From contig JAHCIQ010000006.1 of NCBI GenBank assembly GCA_026129135.1, positions 225,815 through 289,814 of the forward strand: DNA of 64,000 nt, given 5' to 3'. Source of the DNA: Cyanobacteria bacterium TGS_CYA1. GTDB lineage: Bacteria; Cyanobacteriota; Vampirovibrionia; Obscuribacterales; Obscuribacteraceae. A program made the position numbers and the translations under genes. The notes beneath the pieces are model-generated. The model searched no databases, had not been told where the DNA came from, and worked only from the letters and a program-made list of their open reading frames with translations. Below, piece after piece: positions 27,516 through 36,509 of this stretch. Numbering within the stretch: position 1 is the stretch's first letter; every line of letters starts with the position of its first letter.

Positions 27516-28238
27516 CTACCGCAACAAAAGTCCAATTCCCAATATTAAAATTATGGCGCAAACGACTCTTTTAAAAATGCGCTCGGGAATTTTATTCAAA
27601 ATCTTCTTGCCAAGCCAGGTTCCAATCACAACTCCCACAATTGCCATAGAAATTGAAAACCAATTTGCTGCTATGTCGGATGCACGCTGACTGAAATATA
27701 TCGGCATGCGAGCTGCATCTACAACCAGACCAATGGCGGTTGTGGTAGCAACAAATTCTGTTTTACTCAAATCGAAACCCAGAAGCGCAGCCGATCTTAT
27801 TCCGCCCTGATTGCCGACCAGTCCACCAAAAATTCCAGAAGACAGTCCTGCTAACCAGCCAAATTTCTGCGCAAAGCGCATTTTTTCAGCCAGTCCCAGC
27901 ACCCCTGTTAATCCGGTAAATATCAAGAGGATGGACAATGTAAGGGCTAATACTTTGTGTTGTACGGTTACTCCGATGAGACTGCCCAACAAGCCGCCAA
28001 GCGCGCTCCAGATGCCGAATTTAACGAATATCGCTTTATTCAAATCCTTCCTGATTAGTACAAAGCGATAGGCTGTCGCTATCAAATGAGGAATAGATAC
28101 AGCTGCTACTGCGAGCTGAAAGTCCATGCGCAAGGCAAACAGGGGCGTTAAAAGACTTCCAATGCCAAAGCCCGAAATCGAGGCAACGACGCCCGCGAAG
28201 GTCGCTACTGTAAGAACTGCAATGGACTCGATATTCAT
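27516..28238 (-). CDS. TauE/SafE (TSUP) family membrane permease
   Basis: From ATG 28238 the protein has 240 aa with eight or so hydrophobic segments and the paired 'ASISGFGIGSLLTPL' and 'GLSSGIFGGLVGNQGG' repeats typical of TSUP transporters, which export or import sulfite, sulfoacetate and other organosulfur or carboxylate anions. The frame stays open upstream to 28598, but that extension would be antisense to the neighbouring oxidoreductase and lacks membrane character, so I reject it. It is divergent from the OYE gene with a 54-nt shared promoter region. The substrate is unknown. Confidence 0.87.
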   Translation of the reverse strand: MNIESIAVLTVATFAGVVASISGFGIGSLLTPLFALRMDFQLAVAAVSIPHLIATAYRFVLIRKDLNKAIFVKFGIWSALGGLLGSLIGVTVQHKVLALTLSILLIFTGLTGVLGLAEKMRFAQKFGWLAGLSSGIFGGLVGNQGGIRSAALLGFDLSKTEFVATTTAIGLVVDAARMPIYFSQRASDIAANWFSISMAIVGVVIGTWLGKKILNKIPERIFKRVVCAIILILGIGLLLR

Positions 28239-28292
28239 TGGTTTATAATAACGCATTGTAGAAAATCTACTTGCATCTTCGGAGACCTTTAA

Positions 28293-29375
28293 ATGACTCA
28301 TCTTTTCGAGCCGCTCACCATTCGTGGTATCACTCTTCGCAATCGGGTGGGAATTTCGCCCATGTGCATGTATTCGTCGGTAGACGGTCATGCTACAGAC
28401 TTTCATTTTGTGCACCTTGCGTCTCGTGCGGTCGGTGGTGCAGCATTGATTTTTGCAGAAGCCACGGCAGTCGAAGCGATTGGTCGCATTTCTCCTCAAG
28501 ATGCAGGACTCTGGACCGATTCTCAGATTGAACCGCTTGCGCGCATCACAAAATTTATCGACGAATATGGCGGAGTTCCAGCTATTCAATTGGCTCACGC
28601 CGGACGAAAGGCGAGCACTTTTAGACCCTGGGAAAAAGAAAAGGGTGCCGTTCCCGAATCTAAAGGGGGCTGGCAGCCTGTTGGACCAAGCCCGATTCCA
28701 TTCGATTCTGACTATGCAATGCCCAAAGAGCTATCAATCGACGAAATCGATAGAATAAAACAAAGCTTTCTGGATGCCACCAAACGCAGTCTCAAGGCTG
28801 GATACAAGTGGCTCGAACTTCATGCTGCACATGGTTATTTGTGCCACAGCTTTCATTCGCCATTGTCTAATCAAAGAACAGACAAATACGGCGGTTCGCT
28901 CGAAAATCGAATCAGGCTGACGCTCGAAACAGCAGAAGCTATGCGCGCTTTGTGGCCACAAGAATATCCCATGAGTGTGCGACTTTCTTGTACCGATTGG
29001 TATGAAGGTGGCTGGACTCTAAAAGAGTCCATTGTACTTGCCAAAAAATTGAAAGACTTGAAAATAGATGTGATCGATTGTAGCTCGGGAGCTGGAACCC
29101 CGCTTGCTAAAATTCCGGTTGGAGCAAGCTACCAGGTTCCCTTTTCAGAAGCAATTAAAAAAGAGGCTGGTGTCATGACGGCTGCAGTCGGCATGATTAC
29201 TGAGCCTATGCAAGCAGATTCAATAATCAGAATGGGACAGGCCGACATTATTTTGTTGGCACGCGAATCGCTTCGCGATCCTTATTGGGCAGTAAACGCA
29301 TCGCGGGTGGTGCACCAGAATGACAAAATAAAATTGCCTGCGCCATATCAGTACGCGGCTTATCCAAAAGGATAA
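28293..29375 (+). CDS. Old Yellow Enzyme, YqjM/xenobiotic reductase class
   Basis: A 360-aa FMN-dependent ene-reductase of the thermophilic-like/YqjM class. The class-defining Cys25 and Tyr27 (PMCMYS) and the substrate-anchoring His177/His180 (HAAHGYL) are present, with 'SPLSNQRTDKYGGS' and 'ARESLRDPYWA' for FMN binding. It reduces activated C=C bonds with NAD(P)H, and the natural substrate is unknown. GGAG is 8 nt before the ATG. The divergent TSUP permease may share regulation. Confidence 0.92.
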   Translation: MTHLFEPLTIRGITLRNRVGISPMCMYSSVDGHATDFHFVHLASRAVGGAALIFAEATAVEAIGRISPQDAGLWTDSQIEPLARITKFIDEYGGVPAIQLAHAGRKASTFRPWEKEKGAVPESKGGWQPVGPSPIPFDSDYAMPKELSIDEIDRIKQSFLDATKRSLKAGYKWLELHAAHGYLCHSFHSPLSNQRTDKYGGSLENRIRLTLETAEAMRALWPQEYPMSVRLSCTDWYEGGWTLKESIVLAKKLKDLKIDVIDCSSGAGTPLAKIPVGASYQVPFSEAIKKEAGVMTAAVGMITEPMQADSIIRMGQADIILLARESLRDPYWAVNASRVVHQNDKIKLPAPYQYAAYPKG

Positions 29376-29385
29376 TTAGCGAATC

Positions 29386-30342
29386 TCATTTTTTAGTTAG
29401 TGCTCCTGCCTGGATTGTGTAATCCATGTAGCCATCTCTGAAATTGGCTCCTGCATTGTCGTCGCGCAGGGTATAGTTTATTTGATAAGAATCGCCTGGC
29501 TGCACGGTTATTTTAGTTTCTTTGGTTGGTGTCAAAGTAAGGTGATGGTCGAAAAAGAATCTATGGTTATCTATTCTGTTCTCGCCTGTGCCAGCCTGCA
29601 ATGTGTAATTACCTGCTGGAATTATGGCATCGAAGGCACCATTTTTATCTGCATGAATTTCAATTTGTGCCTGACTATGATTTTGAGAGGTTAGATAAAT
29701 AGGCATCGCCTTTTTGAAAAATTCTTCTCTTGCATTAGCAGGAAGCTTCAATCGCGAATCGAAAGGTGGAAGAGTTACAGTGCCTGTGATACGAACGCGT
29801 TTGGGCGTTTGAACAATGTTTGCTAAATTGAATTTTCCGCTACGGGCGATGATATCACCTGTGATAGTTCGAGCTGATTCTCCTCTACCACCTTTAGTAA
29901 TTACAAGTGTATACTCTTGCGCTGGTATCACTTCGCCGTTTTCAGTTCCTTCTATTTTTATTCCCCAGATACTGCCTTTAGGAAATTCGACTCTATTCAA
30001 ATCGTTGCCACAGCGCATTCCACCCTGTACATATACAAGTCTTGCAGCACCGTGATTGTCGACTAGATAGTAATTGGCAAAACCTTCTTCACCAGCGGTG
30101 CCAGGCGAAGGATTTACTGGAATATAAGTGCCAATTTGATAAGTGTCACCAGCTTTAGGATAGGTCAGTCCATATTTTTTGCCAGAAGAAATTTTTACGG
30201 AGATTGGTTTGCCCACAGCTTTTGTGCCAGAGAAAACGGGGCGAATGGTATTGTACATGCTCTGGGCAAAACATCGATTTGAAGATAAAGAAAATAAGAT
30301 GAGATTAGCTGTGGCTACTGGAATCAAGAAATTGTTTTTCAT
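29386..30342 (-). CDS. Secreted beta-rich protein of unknown function
   Basis: A 318-aa product. The signal peptide ends NRCFA-QS. The mature protein seems to have two beta-rich halves: residues ~35-160, with 'GKKYGLTYPKAGDTYQIG' and 'AQEYTLVITKGG', and residues ~175-310, with 'ITGTVTLPPFD', 'ADKNGAFDAIIPAGNYTLQAG' and 'TVQPGDSYQINYTL'. The second half looks like a carboxypeptidase-regulatory/prealbumin-like fold. There is no catalytic motif. Its start overlaps the stop of the preceding 122-aa gene (ATGA). Confidence 0.72.
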   Translation of the reverse strand: MKNNFLIPVATANLILFSLSSNRCFAQSMYNTIRPVFSGTKAVGKPISVKISSGKKYGLTYPKAGDTYQIGTYIPVNPSPGTAGEEGFANYYLVDNHGAARLVYVQGGMRCGNDLNRVEFPKGSIWGIKIEGTENGEVIPAQEYTLVITKGGRGESARTITGDIIARSGKFNLANIVQTPKRVRITGTVTLPPFDSRLKLPANAREEFFKKAMPIYLTSQNHSQAQIEIHADKNGAFDAIIPAGNYTLQAGTGENRIDNHRFFFDHHLTLTPTKETKITVQPGDSYQINYTLRDDNAGANFRDGYMDYTIQAGALTKK

Positions 30343-30707
30343 GAATTTATATCCGGTTTGATTTTGAATATTTTTCCTGTGATACGCTGTTGCAATAAAT
30401 TCAAACGGACAGAATTTTCTCTGACTTTATTAATCAGGTCGGCTCTGTTTTCTGCACGGTTTTCTGCACTGTAAGAAGAAACGCAGTCCGAACAGATTTT
30501 CAACAGTTCGTCTATCTCGATTTGACATGCTTGAAACAGAGCTTCGCCATAACGGGTTTCCAGGCGTGTAAGCGTGTTGTACTGGTTGGTGAAGAGATTT
30601 ACTTGGTTTTGAACTTCAGTCTTGATTTCAGGTGGCAAGGATTGGCTTGCGACAGAATTCAATCTGTCAATCTGCGACTTGAATCGATTCAAAACCGGTT
30701 CCATCAT
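30339..30707 (-). CDS. Small helical protein of unknown function
   Basis: A 122-aa protein predicted almost fully helical with heptad-like hydrophobic spacing. It has no signal peptide and no recognised family. Two Cys pairs (CQIE and CSDC) lie in the middle, and 'AENRAENRAD' is a short tandem repeat. It is translationally coupled to the secreted protein at 29386-30342 by a 4-nt overlap, so the two probably work together. It is divergent from hrpB with 40 nt between starts. Confidence 0.65.
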   Translation of the reverse strand: MMEPVLNRFKSQIDRLNSVASQSLPPEIKTEVQNQVNLFTNQYNTLTRLETRYGEALFQACQIEIDELLKICSDCVSSYSAENRAENRADLINKVRENSVRLNLLQQRITGKIFKIKPDINS

Positions 30708-30747
30708 ATTTGTAAGTATCTCACAACAGTCGAGTTAGAATGTAACA

Positions 30748-33294
30748 ATGGATAGTTTGCCAATCAGTGATGTAATTCCCGATATCGTATCGCACTTGTC
30801 GCAAAGTGGCGCGGTGATTGTTGTTGCAGAGCCTGGAGCTGGTAAAACGACTCGCGTTCCGCCCGCATTGTTGAAGCTTGCATTAGACGTATCGCCCAGT
30901 GGACAGCAGATAATTCTTTTGCAACCAAGGCGTATTGCTGCGCGTGCTGCGGCTTTTCGAATCGCAGATGAAATGAAGACCAGGCTTGGCGAGGAAGTTG
31001 GTTTTCAGGTCAGACACGAGTCCAGATGCTCGAAAAATACCAAAATACTTGTTTGCACCGACGGGATTTTTTTGCGCAAGTTGCAAGAAGATCCTACATT
31101 GGGTCAGGTATCTATTGTCATTTTTGACGAATTTCATGAGCGCAACCTGGACAGCGACCTTTGTCTGGCTCTTGTGCGTCAGGTTCAGAGTGAAATCAGA
31201 CCCGAACTTAAAATTGTCGTGATGTCTGCCACTCTTGAAGCTTTGCCTGTCAGTCAATTTCTGAATAATTGCCCGGTTGTAAAGTCGGCGGGACGCAACT
31301 TTCCTGTCGATATCGAGTATCTGAGCGCTCAGGAAGATTCTTTTATAGAAAACAAAGTTGCAAATGCTGTGAAAAGTAGTATCAAATCGTCTCAAGGGCA
31401 CGTTCTTGCATTTTTGCCTGGCGTGCGTGAAATTAAGCGGTCAGAAGAATTGCTTGAATCTTTTGCAAAAGATAACGATTTGCTTTTGATGCCTCTGTTC
31501 GGCGAAATGTCGCTTGAAGAGCAAAGTCGAGTATTGCAAGAATCTCAAAAGCGAAAAATAGTTCTTGCTACAAACGTAGCTGAAACGTCAATAACGATAA
31601 ACGGTATCTCGGCTGTAGTAGATAGCGGACTTGCTCGCGTAAACAGACTCGACCCACGTCTGGGGCTTAATAGTCTACAGTTGGAGCGTATATCCAAAGC
31701 TTCAGCAGAGCAAAGAGCCGGTCGTGCTGGCAGGACCCAGAGCGGACAGTGTTTGAGGCTCTGGACAAAGCGCGAAGACAATAATATGGCTCAGTTCAAC
31801 GATCCCGAAATCAATCGCGTTGAACTTTCTTCCTGTATCCTGCAGCTCTTGAACTGGGGAGAGACTAATCTTGAAGATTTTCAATGGTTTCAAAAACCAC
31901 CCCAAAAAAGTCTGAAGCAGGCAATAGAATTGCTCGAGCAAATTGACGCCACCGCAAATGGAGCGTTGACTGACGATGGACGTTTGATGGCGACACTGCC
32001 CGTGCAACCACGCTTGGCTCGTCTGCTTATTGAAGGAGCTAAATTTGGTCATGCAAAGGCGGCGGCGCTTTGTGCGGCACTGTTATCAAACAAAGACCCG
32101 ATAAAGCGAAGAGACGAAATTCTGCCAGGTGGAAGCATTAGACAAAAGTCCAAGTCTGATGTTCTAGATAGAGTATTCATGCTTGAACAATATCAAAAAA
32201 CGGGATTGAAAGATTCGTATTTAGGCGAATTATCTGTAGGACCTACTAAACAAATATTGTTTGATGCCGACCAGTTATATCGCCTTGTAAAACCGCTTGA
32301 AAAAGAATTTACCAGTGTTAAAAAAAATGACGAAGATGAAGCCCTGATGCGCGCCATACTTGTTGCCTACGCCGACAGGATTTGTCGCAGGAGAGAGTCA
32401 GGAAAAAATACAGCCTTGATGCTTGGTGGCAGAGGCGTGCGATTGAGTGACGAAAGCGGTGTCACCGACGCCGAATTTTTTGTAGCTGTAGAATTAATTG
32501 AAACTGGCAAATCAGATGCTCTTGTAAGGCAAGCCTCGGCGATCGAGCTTTCATGGTTGCCTCAATCACATATAAGTTCGACTATTGTTACTCATTTCGA
32601 TGCCGATCGAATGAAGGTGGTGGCATCTAAACGCAAGAAATTTTTCGATTTCATTCTTGATGAAAATATTGTCGCGCTTCCAACTGATATTGATGCTGGT
32701 GTTGTTCTGGCGCGAGGTCTTTGTGAGCACAAAATCGATATTGGTGCTCTGGTCGATGATGATTCCAAACAATTGATAGCTCGCATAGATTGTCTTAATA
32801 ATGCAATGCCAGATTTAGGCTTGCCCTTGTTGTCAGACACCCCCTGGATGGATTTTTTAACAGACTGGTGCAGTGGAATTTCGAGTTTGGAAGAGCTCAA
32901 GACTAAACCTTTGTCCTCGATAATTTTGGCTGGCCTCACTTTTGAGCAAAGGAATATACTGGACAAAGAAGCTCCAGAAAAGTTTCTGGTGCCAAGCGGA
33001 AGCCAGATAAAACTCGCTTACGAATCAGGTAAGCCGCCAGTGCTTGCCGCGCGAATACAGGAACTTTTTGGTATGAAAGAAACACCAAAAATTGCTCAGG
33101 GAAGAATTTCTCTTTTGATTCACTTGCTTGCTCCAAATTTTAGAGTGCAGCAAATAACACCAGACTTAGCTGGCTTTTGGAAAAATACGTATGTTCAGGT
33201 ACGTAAAGACTTGAAGGCGCGCTATCCAAAACACTCATGGCCAGACGATCCACTGACAGCTCAGGCGCTGCGTGGTGCAAAAAGAAAAGATTAG
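30748..33294 (+). CDS. hrpB: ATP-dependent helicase HrpB (DEAH family)
   Basis: An 848-aa helicase. Walker A GAGKTT is at 30-35 and DEFH at 127-130 (the DEAH box variant), with SAT as motif III. 'VLATNVAETSITINGI' and 'EQRAGRAGR' are motifs V and VI. The C-terminal HrpB-specific domain includes 'DDPLTAQALRGAKRK'. The length fits HrpB (~810-850). Its physiological role is poorly defined; it belongs to the RNA-helicase-like DEAH group. Confidence 0.94.
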   Translation: MDSLPISDVIPDIVSHLSQSGAVIVVAEPGAGKTTRVPPALLKLALDVSPSGQQIILLQPRRIAARAAAFRIADEMKTRLGEEVGFQVRHESRCSKNTKILVCTDGIFLRKLQEDPTLGQVSIVIFDEFHERNLDSDLCLALVRQVQSEIRPELKIVVMSATLEALPVSQFLNNCPVVKSAGRNFPVDIEYLSAQEDSFIENKVANAVKSSIKSSQGHVLAFLPGVREIKRSEELLESFAKDNDLLLMPLFGEMSLEEQSRVLQESQKRKIVLATNVAETSITINGISAVVDSGLARVNRLDPRLGLNSLQLERISKASAEQRAGRAGRTQSGQCLRLWTKREDNNMAQFNDPEINRVELSSCILQLLNWGETNLEDFQWFQKPPQKSLKQAIELLEQIDATANGALTDDGRLMATLPVQPRLARLLIEGAKFGHAKAAALCAALLSNKDPIKRRDEILPGGSIRQKSKSDVLDRVFMLEQYQKTGLKDSYLGELSVGPTKQILFDADQLYRLVKPLEKEFTSVKKNDEDEALMRAILVAYADRICRRRESGKNTALMLGGRGVRLSDESGVTDAEFFVAVELIETGKSDALVRQASAIELSWLPQSHISSTIVTHFDADRMKVVASKRKKFFDFILDENIVALPTDIDAGVVLARGLCEHKIDIGALVDDDSKQLIARIDCLNNAMPDLGLPLLSDTPWMDFLTDWCSGISSLEELKTKPLSSIILAGLTFEQRNILDKEAPEKFLVPSGSQIKLAYESGKPPVLAARIQELFGMKETPKIAQGRISLLIHLLAPNFRVQQITPDLAGFWKNTYVQVRKDLKARYPKHSWPDDPLTAQALRGAKRKD

Positions 33295-33315
33295 AAAGTG
33301 GAAAATTTTTTTGAA

Positions 33316-34089
33316 TTACTCATTTTTTTCTGGATCGAAATTTTGAAGTATGTTCGATTTTCTGATTACCCAGTGAGAATCCAACTTGTAATATGCGGCA
33401 GTCGCTGCGAATTTTGAAATATCGAGACTTTTTAGACTGTCGGTATCCGAGATGGTCTTAAGTCCTTTGTCATCTTTAAAATAGTAGATGTGTTTGTCTG
33501 TGGCGATGAATTTATCTTCGGGCACTTTGTTGTAATTGTATTCTTGAAAGATATAGAACTTGATTCCGCGGCTACCAGTTTCTTTTGGCGAATCATCTTT
33601 GGAATTACTTTTATCGGATACAGAGATTACTTCATTTGGGTTTTCAGCTTTAATGGGATGTTCGGTCTTGAAATCATCGCATTCATATCCGAAATCTTGA
33701 ATTTTGCATTCATTCATAAGTGCCAAATATTTAAAAAATTTCTCTCTCGATATGAGTTTGTCACTTGGAAATTCACCAAGAACGTAAGGGAAGAACACCA
33801 TGCTGCAATCTTGATGAAATATCCAGCCTTTGCGAAATGAGCTTATTTTGTCATCTTGTGCCATATTTGCAAGCTGATGAAATGCGTTTTTGTGTTCAGA
33901 GTATAATTTTTTTAGTTCTTCGTCTTTCGGACAAGACGTGAAATAAGGTTTTTCAGTTTCGAATGAGTTTTGCAAAAATGAAACTTTGGAAGAAAAATCT
34001 TGCATGCCAGTGCAGATGGCAGCAAAAATTAGTCCACTAACTAATACGCTTCCAATCGCGCTAATAATTAAAATTGTCCTTTTTTTCAA
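33316..34089 (-). CDS. Membrane-anchored or secreted protein of unknown function
   Basis: A 257-aa protein from a TTG start with GAGG 4 nt upstream. One N-terminal hydrophobic helix (residues ~5-28) serves as anchor or signal. The mature part is rich in Lys, Asp, Phe and Tyr, has four to five Cys (possible disulfides) and a Ser/Asp/Lys linker around residues 150-170, and is followed by a beta-rich region 'IKFYIFQEYNYNKV'. I recognise no family. It is divergent from the 34163 gene. Confidence 0.6.
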   Translation of the reverse strand: MKKRTILIISAIGSVLVSGLIFAAICTGMQDFSSKVSFLQNSFETEKPYFTSCPKDEELKKLYSEHKNAFHQLANMAQDDKISSFRKGWIFHQDCSMVFFPYVLGEFPSDKLISREKFFKYLALMNECKIQDFGYECDDFKTEHPIKAENPNEVISVSDKSNSKDDSPKETGSRGIKFYIFQEYNYNKVPEDKFIATDKHIYYFKDDKGLKTISDTDSLKSLDISKFAATAAYYKLDSHWVIRKSNILQNFDPEKNE

Positions 34090-34145
34090 TAAGCCTCTGC
34101 GTTCTAATTAACGGCGTTGCCCTTTATTATTCCCTATTACTGTCT

Positions 34146-34154
34146 TGATATAAT
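34146..34154 (+). promoter_or_regulatory. Consensus extended -10 promoter
   Basis: TGA-TATAAT is a perfect extended -10 element. The predicted transcription start (~34161) is only 2-5 nt before the start codons GTG 34163/ATG 34166, suggesting a near-leaderless transcript. No good -35 is visible. Confidence 0.6.
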
Positions 34155-34162
34155 CTGTCTTT

Positions 34163-35692
34163 GTGATGGGTGTTTTAATCCTAAAATCTAAGCATTTGAT
34201 TGGAAAGTACGTTTTGACGACGCTTTTGGCGACCTGTCTACTGTTTATCTTCGTCTTTACGCCAGCATACAGTCAAGACGAGTCTAATTTCGAGTTTTTT
34301 CCCTGGGAATCGTGTTTACTTCTTAGTATTGAAAAAACAGAAAGAACTGGCAATGACCTGATTTGTCACGCGATTATCGACGATGTTTTGCGAGGTAATT
34401 ATTTAAAACGTAATCCGATATCGGTTTGCGTTTCTCAAGGGGAGAGTGCAGGCGATAGCCCGATACAAACCCGTTTTACAGAAGGTAAAAAGGTTTTGGT
34501 TGCCTTTAATAGTTTGCCTTTGAATCGCTTCAGGAAGCAGCTTAAAATTTATAATGAACACTTCCCATTTGCTGACTCCATTCCTAATGCAGCAGATATA
34601 GACAAGCTCAAAAAGCGTCTGGACAATTCTAGTTTTCCATTCAGAGCTTGTGTAGATGCAACTATTACAAAAAACAAGTTTGTCAAAAAAGGATGTGAGG
34701 CTTGCCATCCAGGACGAACGGACATCGAAGCAATAATAAATGAAGTCTACTTGCCTGACAGTTTAAGCAAGGCGGAAACAACAGATGCTTCAAAAGAAAA
34801 GACGGTCCCGAAGACTTTTCATGCCAATTTAAAGAAAGGAGAGAAGCTGAGCGCCTTTTTCTATGAGGATTCAGCTCGACCTCTTAAAAAAGGAAAACGC
34901 TATATCTGGAAATTTAACCCGGTTTATCATGATGAAAAGAATCCCAAACGAATATTTCTTGGTTTGAATGGTGGCACATTCAGTGCTGAAAGTGAATTGT
35001 CTACATTTGAGATGCAAGCATTGAGAAAACTTCCAGAGCGATTCGAAAACTATCTTGAAGACGTGCGCAACCATATGCAAGAAGGTATCGAAGAAAGCTG
35101 GACCAAAGAACAGATTAGCATTTACACAAGCAAACCCGAACTCAGATATATTCCGCGCACACCAGGCGTGGTCGTCAGCGAAGGAAATCTTTTATCGGGG
35201 CAGATACAAAAAAACAACGAAGCAGAGCTAGGGAAAGTAATCTGGTTTTCTGGAATGCAAGATGGCAAACCTTGTGGTGAATATCAGCTTCAAGTGCATA
35301 AAGGTGGCGCTGATTTCTGGGTGCTGGATTCAGGCTATTTCAGCAATATAAATAAAATGTCTCAGACTGAATTTTACAAGAAGTATTTCAAAGACCTATT
35401 AACTAAATGTGGTATCACTTATACCAGAATCAATAATTTTAAAGATAACAAAGAATTGATGCTGGGTCGTGCACCAATTTCTTTGCAGCTAGACGAGCAT
35501 CAAAAAATTACAGGCATTGCCTGCCCGCTTCGAAACGATAAAACACTAAAAGCAAAAGTCGATGCCGACATGAATTTGTCTCAGTTTGAGATAGACGAAA
35601 ACAAGTCGTCTATCTGGCAGAACGCTTACGATAATCGTATAGTGAACATGGACAAAGTCTGGCAAGAAACTTTGAAATACGAGAAATGGTAG
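34163..35692 (+). CDS. Secreted protein with NTR-like N-terminal region and a CxxCH motif
   Basis: A 509-aa product (GTG 34163 or ATG 34166). The signal peptide ends FTPAYS-QD at about residue 37. Residues ~45-185 have the pattern 'LLLSIEKTE..LICHAIIDDVLRGNY..GKKVLVAF', reminiscent of netrin/TIMP-like OB-fold domains in secreted bacterial proteins. A single CxxCH motif (C178-C181-H182) follows, the minimal site for covalent haem, though one isolated motif may be chance. The C-terminal ~320 residues are unrecognised. An alternative start is the TTG at codon 12, directly before the hydrophobic core. The function is unknown. Confidence 0.65.
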   Translation: MMGVLILKSKHLIGKYVLTTLLATCLLFIFVFTPAYSQDESNFEFFPWESCLLLSIEKTERTGNDLICHAIIDDVLRGNYLKRNPISVCVSQGESAGDSPIQTRFTEGKKVLVAFNSLPLNRFRKQLKIYNEHFPFADSIPNAADIDKLKKRLDNSSFPFRACVDATITKNKFVKKGCEACHPGRTDIEAIINEVYLPDSLSKAETTDASKEKTVPKTFHANLKKGEKLSAFFYEDSARPLKKGKRYIWKFNPVYHDEKNPKRIFLGLNGGTFSAESELSTFEMQALRKLPERFENYLEDVRNHMQEGIEESWTKEQISIYTSKPELRYIPRTPGVVVSEGNLLSGQIQKNNEAELGKVIWFSGMQDGKPCGEYQLQVHKGGADFWVLDSGYFSNINKMSQTEFYKKYFKDLLTKCGITYTRINNFKDNKELMLGRAPISLQLDEHQKITGIACPLRNDKTLKAKVDADMNLSQFEIDENKSSIWQNAYDNRIVNMDKVWQETLKYEKW

Positions 35693-35711
35693 CGACTGTC
35701 TTCTATCTAAA

Positions 35712-36431
35712 CTAAGTCAGGCTGCGCGGTGGTCTTTTGAATGCAGGCAGACGGCTGGCTGAATTGAATTGAAAGACATTATCGGTTTCATTACTGGTGT
35801 TGTCGTTGTTTCTTGCTTTCATGATGTTTTCGATAGGCGAAAAGTCATCGCAACAGATTTCTTCTAAAGATTCAGTCGGCAATTCATTTCCATATTGCTG
35901 GACAAATTGCATGGGGTTGATTTCGGGTTGAAACTTATATTCGGGCTCGCCATCAGCATTCTGTGGATTGAGCTTAACTTCGTCGGGCAGGGGCGGCAAC
36001 ATTGGAGTTGCGTAGTTGACTGTCCAATCGGTGCTTATATCCTGAGTTATAGGAGGAGTGTAGACAGGTTCTTTGTTTCTGTCCGCTAGATTAGTGGATG
36101 GCATTATCGAACTAGAAGGCATCGGTGCACGAGCAGGAATATCCATTTGATCGAGACTTTGGGTCCGAATACCATCGATTGCAGCATATGGGTCGTAACG
36201 TCCTTGCTGCAGTTCGTTAATGAGTTTGTGCGCAGGCAGATTAGTATAGCTCTGGCGCACTCCAAACCAGCGAGTTTTGCCATCTGTTTCGTTTGGCGCT
36301 CCAACAAGACGCCTGGTAGCAAGCATGTCGTTTTCTGTGGTGCGCGGTGTGCGCTGGGGAACCTGTAACTCTTCCTGGGTTTTCCGTTTGCCAGAAAACC
36401 AGGGATTGGATGATCCCGTGTCGTTATTCAT
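35712..36431 (-). CDS. Hypothetical, largely disordered protein
   Basis: A 239-aa protein with no signal peptide or membrane segment. The composition is rich in Pro, Asn, Thr, Ser, Asp and Arg with little hydrophobic core, and short aromatic motifs (WFSGKR, WFGVRQSY, DWTVNYATP) are spaced along it, suggesting a disordered protein with linear interaction motifs. I recognise no family. It lies downstream of the M3 peptidase gene on the other side of a 78-nt gap, transcribed in the same direction as that gene. Confidence 0.55.
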   Translation of the reverse strand: MNNDTGSSNPWFSGKRKTQEELQVPQRTPRTTENDMLATRRLVGAPNETDGKTRWFGVRQSYTNLPAHKLINELQQGRYDPYAAIDGIRTQSLDQMDIPARAPMPSSSIMPSTNLADRNKEPVYTPPITQDISTDWTVNYATPMLPPLPDEVKLNPQNADGEPEYKFQPEINPMQFVQQYGNELPTESLEEICCDDFSPIENIMKARNNDNTSNETDNVFQFNSASRLPAFKRPPRSLT

Positions 36432-36509
36432 TGATTTTTCCCAGATTCATACGCCTGGAGCCATGATAAGTCCAAGCCATGGGGTAGTCAAGCTAAATTA
36501 ACTTACTCT

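Noticed and set aside
28239..28598. N-terminal extension of the TauE/SafE reading frame
   Set aside because: The extension is antisense to the Old Yellow Enzyme gene, is basic and Cys-rich without membrane character, and would remove the divergent promoter region.
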